Source of the DNA: Macrobrachium rosenbergii | Lineage: Eukaryota; Arthropoda; Malacostraca; Decapoda; Palaemonidae | Direction of reading: 5' to 3' | NCBI RefSeq assembly: GCF_040412425.1 | Contig: NC_089792.1 | Location: forward strand, 17,930,883-17,994,882 | Length of the DNA: 64,000 nt | Shown: piece after piece, positions 45,396 through 58,400 of the stretch | Layout: each line of letters starts with the position of its first letter | Numbering within the stretch: the first letter of the stretch is position 1 | Made by a program: the position numbers and the translations under genes | Notes under the pieces: generated by a model | What the model saw: only the letters and a program-made list of their open reading frames with translations | Database searches by the model: none | Told to the model about the DNA's origin: nothing

Positions 45396-47432
45396 ACTGA
45401 CCAATGACAAGTTGATCTGCCTGGACTTTTGCTAAAAGTAAACCCATTTCCCAGCTATACCTGTAACCTCTGAATTAAATTCATTCTCTTTCCATAAGCC
45501 CGCCTCTGTGCAAGTCCAAACATCACTGTGTGAGACCAGTATATCATTCCATGTACTTTGGGCATTTGTTTATGCTGATGAGAAGACAATAAGATAAACA
45601 GAGAGGGCTGTATAAGCTGAATACTATACTGCTGAAACAGCAACTGTTTTCAATAACACTGGCCTCAGATAGGGACTTCTTTCAAATGATACAGTAGTAA
45701 TAATAATAATAATAATTAAAGGCTTTTCCATGTTGCATGGTTTATCCAGCTACAGATGATAGAATCATCTTCATGGAGACACATACATGTCACATCTCCC
45801 AGGTAAACCCACAAAAAGTTTTAAAAATCACCCCAAAATTAAAGTACGTTTAAGAATAATTTAAATCACCAGGTGCACTTTACCCTTTAATCAGCCAGTC
45901 TTATCAACATCAAATTAAATAAGGCATCACAAGCATTCCCAAGAAAGGAATATCTAGTGAGTGAACAGTCCAAAATATAAATTTCCATAAAAAATTTATT
46001 ATTTGGATACTCACCTGCTGTTAAAGATAGCCTATATCTCCTTGTTGATAAACAAAAGATCGCGGCTGACCCAGATAACTGGCATTTCAAAGTGTGTTTC
46101 AAATGTTTTAGCTGATTCTCTTCACAGCTTGAAGAAGAGGAAGTATCCAAATTATACATTTATCATGAAAATTTATATTATTTGGGAATCTTAGTTAAAG
46201 CAGTTAAATTGAAAATGGGTAGTGCAGTTAAATGAAATCTGCTCAGCCAATTGTGTTAAAGGTTTCTTGCATGAAACCCAAAACCTCTTACCTGATCTGG
46301 ATTCCTTTCTGGATCTTACTGCTGCCCGAAGCTGGATTCCTTTCAGGGAGCAAAGGCTCTTGTACGTGTGCAGCAATGAACAACCTTGCGGAGAAAACTG
46401 TTTCAATTCACCCAGAATGAAATAGAAGTGGTGTGAATGGATTCGTCCCTGTGCCTGTGTCCGAAAGCCACAAAATTAAATACCTCTATGATATAAATGT
46501 ACAATCCCAAACAATACATGTACCTCCAAGATCCCAAAAATATAAAAAAAAATATTAAAACAATGAGCCTAAAAGATGGTTCTTTCATCAGTTCAGGGAA
46601 AGACTTTACTTGCTACTAGAAGCCGACTAAGGATTTTACCATTTTCAGACACGATTCTGCATACTCAAGGTAGCGAGTGGCAAATGCTGAATTGCACATG
46701 TACTGATGCTGCACTAATCATATCCTCAAGTGACAATGGTTGTCACAAAACTAAATGAAGTAGCAACTAGTCTTACATTATGAATATTTACCTTCCACAA
46801 AGGTAAAAGATATGGAACTAATTTCCCATGCACTAGCCTAATAAAAGTCACAGAGAACATTGCTTTCTTTGACAAAGAAAGTCTAGATTTTCTAAAACCA
46901 CAAAATAAAAGGTTAACTTTTCCCTTTCCAGGCTTACCTATTTAAAAAAAATTTAATTATCCTAACAGGACAAAGAAGTGTTTCCTCTTCCTCTTGTATG
47001 AATTCCTCCTAAAATCAGAACTCTTACAGTTCTCGGAGAAACTTAGCCTTAATAACATCTTCAGTTCTAAGGCGAAAAAGATACAATAGCATTCCCTTTA
47101 CAACAACCTTGAAGGACAATGCTTGCAATTAACTTACTCTTTTAACTATCAACAGTACTAACAAAAAATGTGTGTCATAGTACACTCTTCAACCGATTCT
47201 GCAGGCTCAAAGGGATCTGCAAATAAAATTTCAAACTTTCAAGAGACAGATTGATAATTGTTCTAGACAGATTGGCTTTAATCTCAATCAGAGATCTCAC
47301 GCCTAAGATGCTGATCATTAGCCAGATCTAATTGCACATGATGCAATAAGGAGAAAAGCATGAATGCATAACCTTGAGAGTATACACCAAAAATCTCTTA
47401 CTATATCTAAGAAAACAAAGAAACTTTGATGT
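45396..47432. other. No gene recognised; small inverted repeat and (AAT)n
   Basis: (AAT)n at 45696-45717. AATTTATTATTTGGATAC (45991) is mirrored, with differences, by GTATCCAAATTATACATTTA (46144), which suggests a small palindromic element at 45978-46180. A Cys-containing + frame at 46222-46425 has no recognisable domain or splice context. Confidence 0.4.
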
Positions 47433-49288
47433 CTACAGGGTTATGGGTGCTGGAAATTCTTCTACAATGGGACTCTGAGCAATACACAAACTGCTGCTTC
47501 TGATACAAGGCCAAGGTTGTTTCTCCACTTGATTAAGGATAGAATCTGAGATACCCAGAAAACCACCTTGTTGGGAGGAAATGGTTGAGTATCTCCAATC
47601 GGTTAAGTGTGGGATGTACAATTTTTGTGGAACTGCATGGAATTTTGCTTGAGTTGAATTTACCTTAATGGAAGAATACGAGAGAGATCTACCGAGAGAG
47701 CTAAAAAGTCCCAAATTCATTCCCTCTCTGAGGTCACTAAGGCTCTATGGAGGCCACTGAGCGATTCCTGTATACTCGAAATTTGTTCAATTCTTTCCTT
47801 ACAATTGATAAAAGGGGAAAGCTTATGTGTCTGAAATGGGCCAAGCTTAAAGACTGGTTGTTCTTGTTCATCCACACGCTAATAAGTCCACATTTCAATG
47901 TTCCCTTCATTCCACAACAACTGGCGGACTCGGGGATGCCATGACCACTCTGTAAGCAGAACTTATCCTTCCTGAATCCACAATTGCTAAGAACACTGTC
48001 CGTCCCGGAATGAACTGGAGAAGCAAAACTTTGTTGTTCTTTTTTGCCCAGATATGACTTAGTTTCTGACCAGGTGTTTGCACTGTAGAAACTCTTTCAT
48101 ACTGCCAAGATTTGAGCTCTCAGGGACAGACCTACCAGGAATCTTCAATGGAAGTCATCAAAACAATTACCATACCTCCTTTTGTGTTAAGAGATGGAGG
48201 TAAGAAACAAAACCTGGATATAGGTTTAAGAATGAGCTTGCTGACTCGTAGTTCTGGCATCCTGGATTTACCTAAAACTTTAATGAACGTTAGCTGTAAG
48301 CTGCAATTCTGCTATGCAGAGACCACACTGTAATTGTGCCTGATTATTATCACAAATTTTCCAGTGTGGCCATGTGTTCTAACAAAGACAGCTATTACTG
48401 CATTGGAAGCTTCCTTAAGGGCTAATATTCTTTGAAAAGAAGCAAGAAGTGTTTATTTGTCTTCTAACAGGAAAGCATGCCAAATTGCAAGTCTACCCTC
48501 ATCCCCAAATAGAGATTGGAATGAGGAGGAGTTACGCAAGTCTACTGAAAATCATAATGCACTAAGACTGAGCAACAGATCCTTGGCCCTGGGAATACTG
48601 TCAACAGTTGGCAAACCTGAACCTTTCAACTCAGTACAAAAGAATTCTTGCTCCTAAAAGATAACACCATCTCCCTTTGGGCAACATATTCCTCGTGAAT
48701 ACTTGAGATGCTGTACACAAGCCAAAGCAAAGTGCCTTGAACAGAAATACCTTCCCTTTCAATAAACATCGAAGGAACTCACAAGACTGAGGATCTACTG
48801 GGATGTGGAAAATGCATTCTACAAGTCCATCGAATCATCTGATCATTCTTCTGGGAAGTTACTAAAACCATACTGGAAAAAAACCATGAAATAAAGGGAC
48901 AGGTGATTAAAGTTTTTCAGTCTCAATATGACCAATACTGGGTGCCAACCTCGGTTAAGAAAAAGTCAGTAGTAAAATCCCAGTGAATTACCAATACCTG
49001 CCCCACTGCAATCTTCTCTAATTACAACCTCCTACTGAAGAATACCATACTTCTGCTGGAGAAGATGCAAAGGAAAAAAGCTATAGGAGACAATGCTAAT
49101 GGAGGGAAACCTGACAAAACCTTAAATCTCCTCCAGTAACTCCACCACCCAAAGTTCTGCTCCTAAGACTATAAACATGCCAAAAGGCTTGCAATTGGTT
49201 TCCTACTGGAACCTGAAGGCTGAATGGATCCCTAAAAGGCATCAGCAACTGAGAAAAAAAAAAAAAAAAGCTGTGAGAAGAGATATGA

Positions 49289-49291
<3 letters not shown>

Positions 49292-49331
<40 letters not shown>
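49292..49331. repeat. Poly-A run (40 bp), with a 16 bp run at 49254
   Basis: Two A homopolymers separated by 22 bp. They may be an inserted retroposon tail or a slippage product. Confidence 0.92.
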
Positions 49332-49333
<2 letters not shown>

Positions 49334-49664
49334 TCTGAAGGAAAAGAGGTGGCAGGCATTTTTACCCCAACTGAGAGATTACCTAAGAAATTCTATATCA
49401 TTCTATAGCAATATATCTCCCTTATCACCTTGAAAAGACTCAGGCTTAGAAGATGACTCAGAGGAGAAACCAAAACGACTGCCATCTCCTTTGCAGGAGA
49501 AACTTTTGATGGCAGATAGGAGTACAACTGTTCTCACTTCTTCAAAACCCAGTTAGTATAAGTATGAGAACATTTACTTGCAGTGTCAGAAATGGCCTTA
49601 TCCACGCAAGTAAAAAACTCTAAGACTCTTCCCCGCTAAGCTTCTGCTGGTGATACAGACACAA

Positions 49665-49790
49665 AGCTAGTGCCACAACCTCTCTAAGCTGGTGCCACAA
49701 ACACTCTAAGGTAGCGCCAGAAGCTCTCTAAGTTGGTACCACAACATCTCTATGGTGGTACCACAAACTCTACGCTGGCACAGAAAGCAG
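49665..49790. repeat. Short tandem repeats (~21-24 bp units)
   Basis: Six units of (C/T)CTCTAAG(C/T)TGGTGCCACAA-type sequence, then a 21 bp duplication of AAGCAGGCAATCATACTGAG. On - this could encode Val/Pro/Thr-type repeats as in the DIRS gag at 61.3-61.5 kb, but stops interrupt it. Confidence 0.7.
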
Positions 49791-49929
49791 GCAATCATAC
49801 TGAGGAAGCAGGCAATCATACTGAGTGAAAGTTCAGTAGAAGACAAAACTTTAACAGTGACTACTTACAATGAATCCCTAGACAAAACCTCCCAGGCTCC
49901 AGCATGGGGGAAGAGGAGTCCAACACCTG

Positions 49930-52145
49930 ACACCACTGTCATCTGTCTAAACAGACTTGAAAGCATTCCCAAATGATCCATTCTTCAAGCAAAGGCCAGA
50001 ATAGTACAGTTGAAACAACAGAAGATTCTGAACTGGTAAGATTGTTTGAAGTGCTGAAGGAAGAGACTACAGTGCCTGAAACAGCATGTCATAACTGATA
50101 CATTTTGAGGAGAAAGGAATAGCTGACGAGGATTTGCAAAGAGAAGTAGATGTCAAAAACCAATCAGTGAATCAACATAACATACATTAGTATTAATAAC
50201 TCTGTTTATAACTGATATAATTAACCCTATTGGTGGTTTTTCTTAAACAATCTTTTGTTTAATGCATTAAACAAGACATAAATTAAAAACATGAGTCAGG
50301 TGACAGACACCACATCACCATTTTCTCTAAAGCAGACTTCTTGCAACTGTCAGTAAAGAGGATAAAGGTGCAACACAACACTCCAGGGAACATTGAAATG
50401 ATTGCACACTATGGGGAGACCTAAAATAGCAACATATGATTCAGACTCTTCTACTAACCAAAATAGTTGTGTGACTTCAACTGACTTGTTCTAACAATCA
50501 ATCCCTAACTCAACCAAAAGGGAGCAGAAGGTGCAAATGCAGTGCCATCAGGCACCAAAAAAATTAGCTGTAATGGTTTATTTGGGGAAACGGTTTTATG
50601 TGTTGAATATCATATCAGCTGACACCACTGCCTCATCTGACAACAGCATATAGACTCCACAGACTTGAAAGGGCTATTCCCATTTAATTTTTGATCCATT
50701 CTTAGGCTAACTGCAAAACTAATTTGTTTAGCCAGAATTTTATATGCCTACCTAATGCTTTGGATGGTTCTTTAACAACAGAAGATTCTGTTCTCAAACC
50801 AATGGTAAGGTTTATTAAACAGAGGATATAAACATTGAAAAACCTTCTTATAATCAGACTACTTTATCTGGAAGAGATTCTCTTTTATCTGATATTTGAA
50901 GAAACAACTACTGTTTAAGCTAATGAACTGAATATTCCCTAAAGAGGTTCCTAGGAGAAAGGAATAGCTGACAAATGTATAGGCTTTACAAACAGAAGTA
51001 GATGTAGGAGATATTGGTTTTTCTTGTCTGGCCCAATTGTGTTTAACTGTCTAAGATCAATATAACAATAGAATAAAATGTTCAACTAACTGTATGACAC
51101 TAATAAAATTTTTAGATCACTCTGTGTATAACTATATAAAACAAACCCTACTGGCTGGTTTTGTCTAGCCATTGGTTTTATCAAAACAATCTTTTTTGGA
51201 AAAGCCTTACTTACTCTAATCTAGGTTACTGATAAGGTTATTTAATTGAATTCATCTGTTTTACAAAACACAAATTTACCAATGTATCCTTAAAGATAAG
51301 CTACCATTTCATCTAGCCAGGATTACTGTTTCATTTAGTCCTTGGTCTCTTGCCAAGTGGGATGTTTGTCAAACAATATGGCTGCCTAATCTGTTATTTA
51401 GATCATGTGGCTATACAAAAAGGAAAAATTCACTTAAATATCTCTTCTAGGTTACCATTTGATACTATTACTAATCTAATCCTGGGTCCTTGGTCTAAGC
51501 TTTAGCTGTAAGATAAGAAAAGAGTTTTCTTATCTTTTAGAGTTAATACTTAATCTATGTTATTTATCACACTTACAGTGTTTATCATTATGACAACAAC
51601 TATTTATCATCTAAATTATTCCAATCATCTATGACTGGCTAGAATATTGTAGACATCATAGAATCTGGGAGTTTTCTATATTAATGATAAACGGTGGGGT
51701 TTTTAGTTAAAACATCTAATTGAAATGGCAAATTTTTAAAACTTGATTTTCACAACTAACAATTCGCTGCTAAACGCTGTGGCCATGTGTTACCAAGAAA
51801 TACCAGGTTTTCAACTACCAATTACAAAAAGTTTAAAACTGTAACTGTGACTTAAAGCTAAGGACTTATTCTTTTGGCTTTTCCCCTAAAGAGTTTCCAT
51901 AATGTTGAATCTTGGAGCCCTGACGATAACTGAATCTGTTCCAGATAAAAGCAATGGCTTGGTCTCTTGCCAGTGTGTTTGTCAACAATATGGCACACTG
52001 TGCAATTACCACTTCCTCTTCTAGCAGGTTTGATAAAGGAAATAACCTGGGTGTCAGCTTTGCTGTAAGATAAGGGAAAGAGCTCTCTTATCTTTGAGTC
52101 CATTACATACTCCATCACGTGTTACAGTGCTTATCATTATGACAC
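49930..52145. repeat. Decayed direct segmental repeats next to DCP2
   Basis: Repeated blocks include AACAACAGAAGATTCTG (50016, 50776), GGAGAAAGGAATAGCTGAC (50110, 50951) and ACAATCTTTT (50247, 51188). A larger pair is TTGGTCTCTTGCCA..TGTTTGTCAA..AATATGG with GCTGTAAGATAAG and TTATCATTATGACA (51342-51595, 51959-52144). Offsets are roughly 0.6-0.85 kb. No protein is recognisable. Confidence 0.6.
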
Positions 52146-52302
52146 AATTACCTGGCCAAGAGACTGACTAAAAGAGAATTCTTTGATATTAGTTTAGCCA
52201 CCACAGAGATACCACAGACCCATGGAAGATAACTCCTTCAGGATGAAACAAGTGACTACACTATAAAAAATTGAGAGATTTATTACAATCATGCTTCCTT
52301 AC

Positions 52303-52402
52303 CATTGAATAATGACTTGCGTGACTTTCCCTTTGTATTTTCCTTCCTCTTTGGTGGACTTTCTGTTGCACTATGTTGTCTTTCAAAAGATGGTGTTTCT
52401 TC
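52303..52402 (-). CDS. DCP2: DCP2 low-complexity linker exon
   Basis: Acceptor TTGACTTTCAG and donor AATG/GTAAGG. It reads EETPSFERQHSATESPPKRK then ENTKGKSRKSLFN, a charged disordered segment of the kind found between the Nudix domain and C-terminal motifs of DCP2. The splice phase agrees with the previous exon. Confidence 0.82.
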
Positions 52403-55400
52403 CTGAAAGTCAAGTACTTAAAATGCACAAAAGTCTAACTATACTCCCAACATTGCTAAATTATACTTAAATTTTTATGACCCTAAAATTTTACATACTG
52501 TATTACGTAATCCCCTAGAAGGAAGACTTAGATAAAAAATACATAGGGGTACAAATAACGCTCCATGTACACAGGTGATGTTCCTAAAGATGCAGCAAAA
52601 GTAGAAATTGTGTAAATATATCATACTTTCCCCAGAGACACAATAGTAATGAGAGGGATAAAGTTCTGAAACAGCAGGAAACTACAGTACCTTTGCTGGG
52701 GTTCTGATAAGATATATTAGTATGTGAATATTATGAGAATCATGAGTTTAAGCTGGAAACATGTATTTAGAACCCATGTAAATGGACCTTGATGAGTAAT
52801 GTAATGGAACTGCATATATCTTTACCACCTAAATGATCTAAACCCATCAACTATTACTCTATATTTTTCCTATTTATTTACATGTTATCATACACTGCTA
52901 ATTCATTTTTAAAAATTAGATCATATCAATACCAGATACTACAGCAGTTTTTATGTTCACATTACAAAACTGAAACGGAAAATTCCTAATCTTAATGCAT
53001 GTACAAAGCAAGTTACACAAAACAATTGGACAAAACACTTTAACCTCAAAACTGAATTGAAAAATTCACATAAGGATTGATGGCCAAAACATTCTTGCAG
53101 AAGCAATTATTTTTAGATTTACAGTCAAAATTTAGATATTCTACAAGAATTTTTTGGTGTATGTGAGACTAGAAAGAGGCAATGACAGTTTTAGAGGGCA
53201 AGAAAGGCAAACAGCTTGACAAGGAATAAAATTCCTGAACCTAATATTTTTTGCTAGAATCTACAGAAAAAAGTCTTTTGAAAGAATTGCCCACACTAAC
53301 CGGACTTTGATTGTGTCGAGAAGATCTGTGGTTGGAGTTCTGATCACTTGTATTATTTGTGGAGCTCGATGTCTCGACGACCTTCTCTCCCTTTTGTTCC
53401 ATTTGCTATCCATTCTCTCAAGGTCTGAAAAATCACACTTGTAACATTAGTTTTCACCTGATATCATCAATAAAACTTGCTAATAAGTGGCAATACTATA
53501 ATAAAATATATAATCAATATATCAGTCATAAATAATTTTACATCAGGTGGATCTACCCACAGGTCCCCTATTAAGCTGCTTCAATACTTATCTTTTCTGA
53601 GCAACAGTTTTGCACCATTTCATCCCTTGTATTTGCTCTTTCTACTACCAGGACAATTTTATTACCAGTAATCTGCACCTGTCAACTACTTACAGTTCCT
53701 ATGAAGAATACCTACCAGAACACCATGAAACGTTAGGTGCTGTGTGTTTTTATGAATTATTTTGAACTATCACCAAGAAACTCATGACAAAAAAAGGCTT
53801 ATGGATCATTTGTGACTTGCCAATATTCCATATAATACTATTACTTAAGAAACTTAATACTGATTCTTTTTCCAAATATGTCCATGTTAATATACGTGGC
53901 TCAAGCAATAATGATCCTTTGTAAGGGTGATCTTGCATATCATGTGACCTCTGTTACTTCACTCATTTCCAAGTGGTTAATAAGCCCTATGACTGTTGGC
54001 CCTAACCAAGCACTAAAGCATCAGCAAAAGGGGTTGGAATTAATATGAACTGGAAGTACATCATACTTTAAATTAAATGATAGTTCTACCATACAAAAGA
54101 AGTGCTTTTAAAATAAAAAGATGTATAAACTACAGATATATACAAAATAACAAATTCCATTCTCATAATACTCACTTGACAAATGGCATGACCATGTAGA
54201 ACATGTTTGCTGATCCATTGACTTTGTTGAAATAACGGTCATTTTTATGTGAAGGCAACTGATTAATGGGGAACCATTTGAGTTGTTTAATTTCCCCTTT
54301 TGTACGTGGGACAAATTCTGTATCCATTGGCACTCCCGTAATAATGTACAGACGTACATGTTGCTCACCTATGGACGTTTCCAAAAATACATTTGGATCT
54401 ATCATCGAAGAGATATCATACCCTGTTTCTTCTAAAACCTGAAATATTCAAGAAATAAATTACCATATCTAATTAATAAATTAATAGGGAAATAAACTGT
54501 ACTGCATATATATTTTACAACAATAAACCTATCATTTAGGTATATGTACAGTGTCATCTGAACTTAACAAACAACTCGGGGGTATACCTCTCAGCGACAT
54601 AACAAAATCCATTAGTAACAAAGACTGGCATATAACCTACACAATAGGGTACCTCTGGGCTAACTCTCATAACTTATAAATTAGTGAAATTTCATATAAA
54701 TTATCTGACAGTCTATCCTAACACATATTTTGTAATTCATCATTCAACTTTAAGTACCAATTTACTTATCATTTGAATTCATAGATATATCTGCAAAATG
54801 AATTACTTCTAACACTATGCGCATGCACAAGCTGTGTCGATGTATACAAAACCTATACAATATACATAAATTATAAACATTTATACCCTCAATTCTTCCA
54901 ACCCAAAAACTGTGAAAAGAGAGAGAGAGAGCAAATACATTCTAAGTGCACATCTTATCATGATCGAGATCTGCATATACCCTGACACATACACACATAC
55001 TGAAAAATGTGTTACACTACATTAATTTATAGTAATGCTGATAAAAAATATCTTTCTAAGTGCACATCTTATCATGATGCGTACATCTGCATATACCCTG
55101 TACACATACACACACATACTGAAAAATGTGTTACACTACATTAATTTATAGTAATGCAATACAGTAAAGCGTTAAGTAATGCTGATAAAAATAATGTGAG
55201 AGAGAGAGAGAGAGAGAGAGAGAGTAGGTGCTTATTGTTCCTTAACACGATACACAAAGAGGAAAGCACTGGTTGTGAATGAGCAAATGTTTGCTCACCA
55301 TCCACCCTCACAGGCACAGCCAGGAAAGTATCAGTCACTGTGAGTGTTTGTTCACCCTTCACCCTCAGAGGCACAAACAAGAAATCAAAATCTACTGTCT

Positions 55401-58400
55401 GACAACCCTGTTGTACTTTCCAGATTTCTCTGGTAAATACAAAATACTTGTATCACTTTCATTGTACTTGAGCAGGCCCGTTAAGTAACAAAATCCACTA
55501 AGCTGAGGTACATCAAGTTGAGATGCCACTGTATACAAACCTCTTCTAAATCCTTATGCAACTCTAGGCAACCACTTTCAGAGTAAGAAACCTTCTTGAC
55601 AATTGACAGATCAGCTGCTCACATCAATACACTTTTGACTGGGGCAAGAGCCCAGTAAAAATTCTAGGTTACACACTCTAACTTGGCAATCTTGATGTCT
55701 GTCCAGTAATACCTGGTTTGGCAAGTGTTAAAATTACTTACTTCAGTACCATACAGTAACAGAAAGACATATCATATTGAATTCATTTAATATTTATCAA
55801 TTATTTAGCTGATTGTTCAATTTAGATATTCTTTGCAATTTCGATTTTTCCCATTCATAGTTTTGGGCTAACTTGTAGTTATTTCGGCAGCATCAGAACC
55901 TCCAACATCACAAAACACAAAGATCCTTTGTGAAATTCTGACATGCATGTCTTTCTTGTGCCTTGTCTTCCATAAAGCTCAACTAATCTCTAACTCCCTT
56001 CTCAAATTCTTAAAGTACAGGCAGTCAACTTCATCTAACCAAAATTGCCACTAACCGAAAACTCAATTTCTCTGATCCATGTAGTATAAGTAAATCGTCT
56101 GCCGAAAATTGATGATTTTCGTTAAACATGCCCGTAAAACTGGTTCGAAACTGGGGACTCTTGCTGGGGCTTAAAACATTACAACTGGATGAGCCTTACC
56201 AGGATAAGCACACACTGTCAGCAGGATGATGGATAGGGTTACAACAGTGAATGCTCTGTCCTTTTGCTTCAACCCTGAATTCTGGATGACCTTCCAATGG
56301 TAAGTGATCCCGGTTCACCTTCTGACGTTCAAATTACGGCGCTTTTCAAATATATTCATCAGAAATTATTTCCCGGCAACGCAATAAGCGTATGGCCCCA
56401 AAACGGCAGAATAATCATAATTTGAAAGTTTTTGATGTAAAACTTAATAATGCAGTTTACATCGTTTTCAATGCACCCAGAGCATTAAAAGTAAGGTTTT
56501 CTTATGATTTTTGAATTTTCGACGATTTTCTTGTTTTCCTTTAGTGTGTTTAGCGGAATGAACCCTTCATAAACCGGGGATTCTGTAATTACATAAAAGA
56601 ATTATGCACTGGTTATTTAGAATTAATTAATTTCTGGACTCTGCCACATAAAAGATAAATTTAAAATGATTATTTTCTGTCACATAATCAAAACTAGTCT
56701 TCTTATGAGCATGTTGGAAAAGACAGCAGGTATTCAATGCCAATGAAACTACTCTGTTCTAGAAAAAAAAAAAGAATGCCAAGCACAAAGTTCTAGAGCA
56801 TGAAAAGACTGATGCTGCTATTTTGCATTAACGCTAACAGGTTCATTATCCATCAGCCATGATTTATTAAGCTAATAATGCCCAAGCCAAGAGGGGAAAA
56901 GATAAATCCCAAATGCCCGTCTTTTGGATTCAAAAGAAGACATGGATTACCTTAACACTTTTCCTACAATGGTTTCATTGTAGAACTGGAGGTCAGAAGA
57001 TATCTTGAGAGTAATCAGCGTTAAAGCTTTTAATGATATTGGACAATGGCCCTGGCCTCCCAGATTCCTAACAATTCAATACCGAAGGTGTCAAAGTCAT
57101 TTACTTGCAATATAACACATCTCTAATCTAACCTCTAGATCAATGGGTATTATAGACATTTAAGGTCCATTACATTTGTGCTCTATGGCTAAATGCTCAG
57201 TTACTGAAGGTAATCCCACTAAAGTAAATCTAATGAAGATATGGAAAAGTTTTAAAACTGATGATGTTGTAAATATCACTGAATGATTATGATAGATACC
57301 AACCCTCAAGAAATAAAATCTTAACGGAAAAACCTGTGGTGAGAATGCATTAATAACATAACCAGATTTACTCTAGAGCCTATCTAAGAACTAACAAAAG
57401 ATTATAGCAAAGTCAACAGGTGAAAAGGGTTCCAAGATACGGACCTTGGAGTAACTCAAGATTTACCTGATACCAACCCAACGAGTTACCAGAAAGTGCC
57501 TTGATGAAGCTGAACAAAACAGATGCTATGACAGAATGTGATGATGAAGAGGGTGTCAGAAAACATGATTATGTTAAATAATATCACTCCTCTCAAAGGG
57601 TATTTTTGAGAAATTTGGGATGCTGATCATACATGCCTTGAAAGTAAGGAAATGGCAGGAAGAGAAATTAAGACAAAAAGTTCAGCCTCTGCTCCTCCTC
57701 CTCTTCCTCCTATCGCAAATACTAAAGATGATGATGATGATCCTAATGATCAACTTCCACTTAGGGAACAAATGATAACAATGATATGCAGTTAATAAAT
57801 GTTGGTCTATTGAGTGAGTGTCTTCATGTGATATCTCCAAAGCAAAAACTGCACCATCATTTTCATCATAATCACCATCATTTTCCAACATCGTTAAGTA
57901 ATTTTGTGAGATGCATAAGTGGAAGTGGTTCCATATCCTTACACATGCTGTGGCATGTAGTATTTTCAAGAAGACAGTGATTTTTTTAGTTTTATAAACC
58001 TAAAAACTTACATCCAGTATAAATAGTAAACACTAGTACTGTACACAAACGATAGTATCATCATACCATATAGGAACAGCATGTGTATTCTCTCTCTCTC
58101 TTGACCTATACTGTAAATACTGTACTGTACTGTACACTGTATATGGCATGGTAAATATCAGTAAAAGACACTGAACAGTATTGGGAATTGTGGCTGGGAG
58201 TTGGAGGGGATGGCAAGAATTATTCACAGATTTTCAATTTTCACAGAAAACTGGTACCCCAAACCCCAACAAAATGTGAGACAAGTGTAATTTTCTCAAC
58301 TACCCCATTGACTTTAAGGTCCCACGTGGACCCCACACACTGTCATCTCACCTGGCTCGCTAATCGCCTCACAACATCATCTCCACACGGAAAACGTGTG

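Larger units (their letters stand above)
47433..49800 (-). mobile_element. Decayed DIRS-type element (recombinase start and gag repeats)
   Basis: On -, the frame 47720-47433 (AKFHAVPQKLYIPHLTDWRY, then STISSQQGGFL) fits the linker and recombinase start of DIRS elements, where HA-L--L-L--W-L--ISS---FL recurs. At its 5' side lies a short-repeat array (49665-49790) like the Pro/Ala-rich gag repeats at 61.3 kb. The RT between them cannot be read. Two long poly-A runs (49254-49269, 49292-49331) interrupt it. Boundaries are approximate. Confidence 0.45.
54547..55533. mobile_element. Tc1/mariner-type non-autonomous element in a DCP2 intron
   Basis: The left end TACAGTGTCATCTGAACTT and the inverted right end TACAGTGGCATCTCAACTT agree at 17 of 19 positions and both start at TA. 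Further in, CATAACAAAATCCA-TAGTAAC on the left resembles TTAGTGGATTTTGTTAC inverted on the right. The 1 kb interior has a tandem duplication, a (GA)n run and a second duplication, and no transposase. Confidence 0.65.

Noticed and set aside
46222..46425. Cys-containing plus-strand frame
   Set aside because: It looks protein-like but has no recognisable family or exon borders and overlaps another open frame.
49096..49359. Phe-rich open frame
   Set aside because: It reads through two poly-A runs.
58033..58227. Minus-strand phrase VPIWYDDTIVCVQ resembling the DCP2 segment before the Nudix box
   Set aside because: It lies downstream of the Nudix exon in gene order and has no splice context; the similarity is weak and probably chance.
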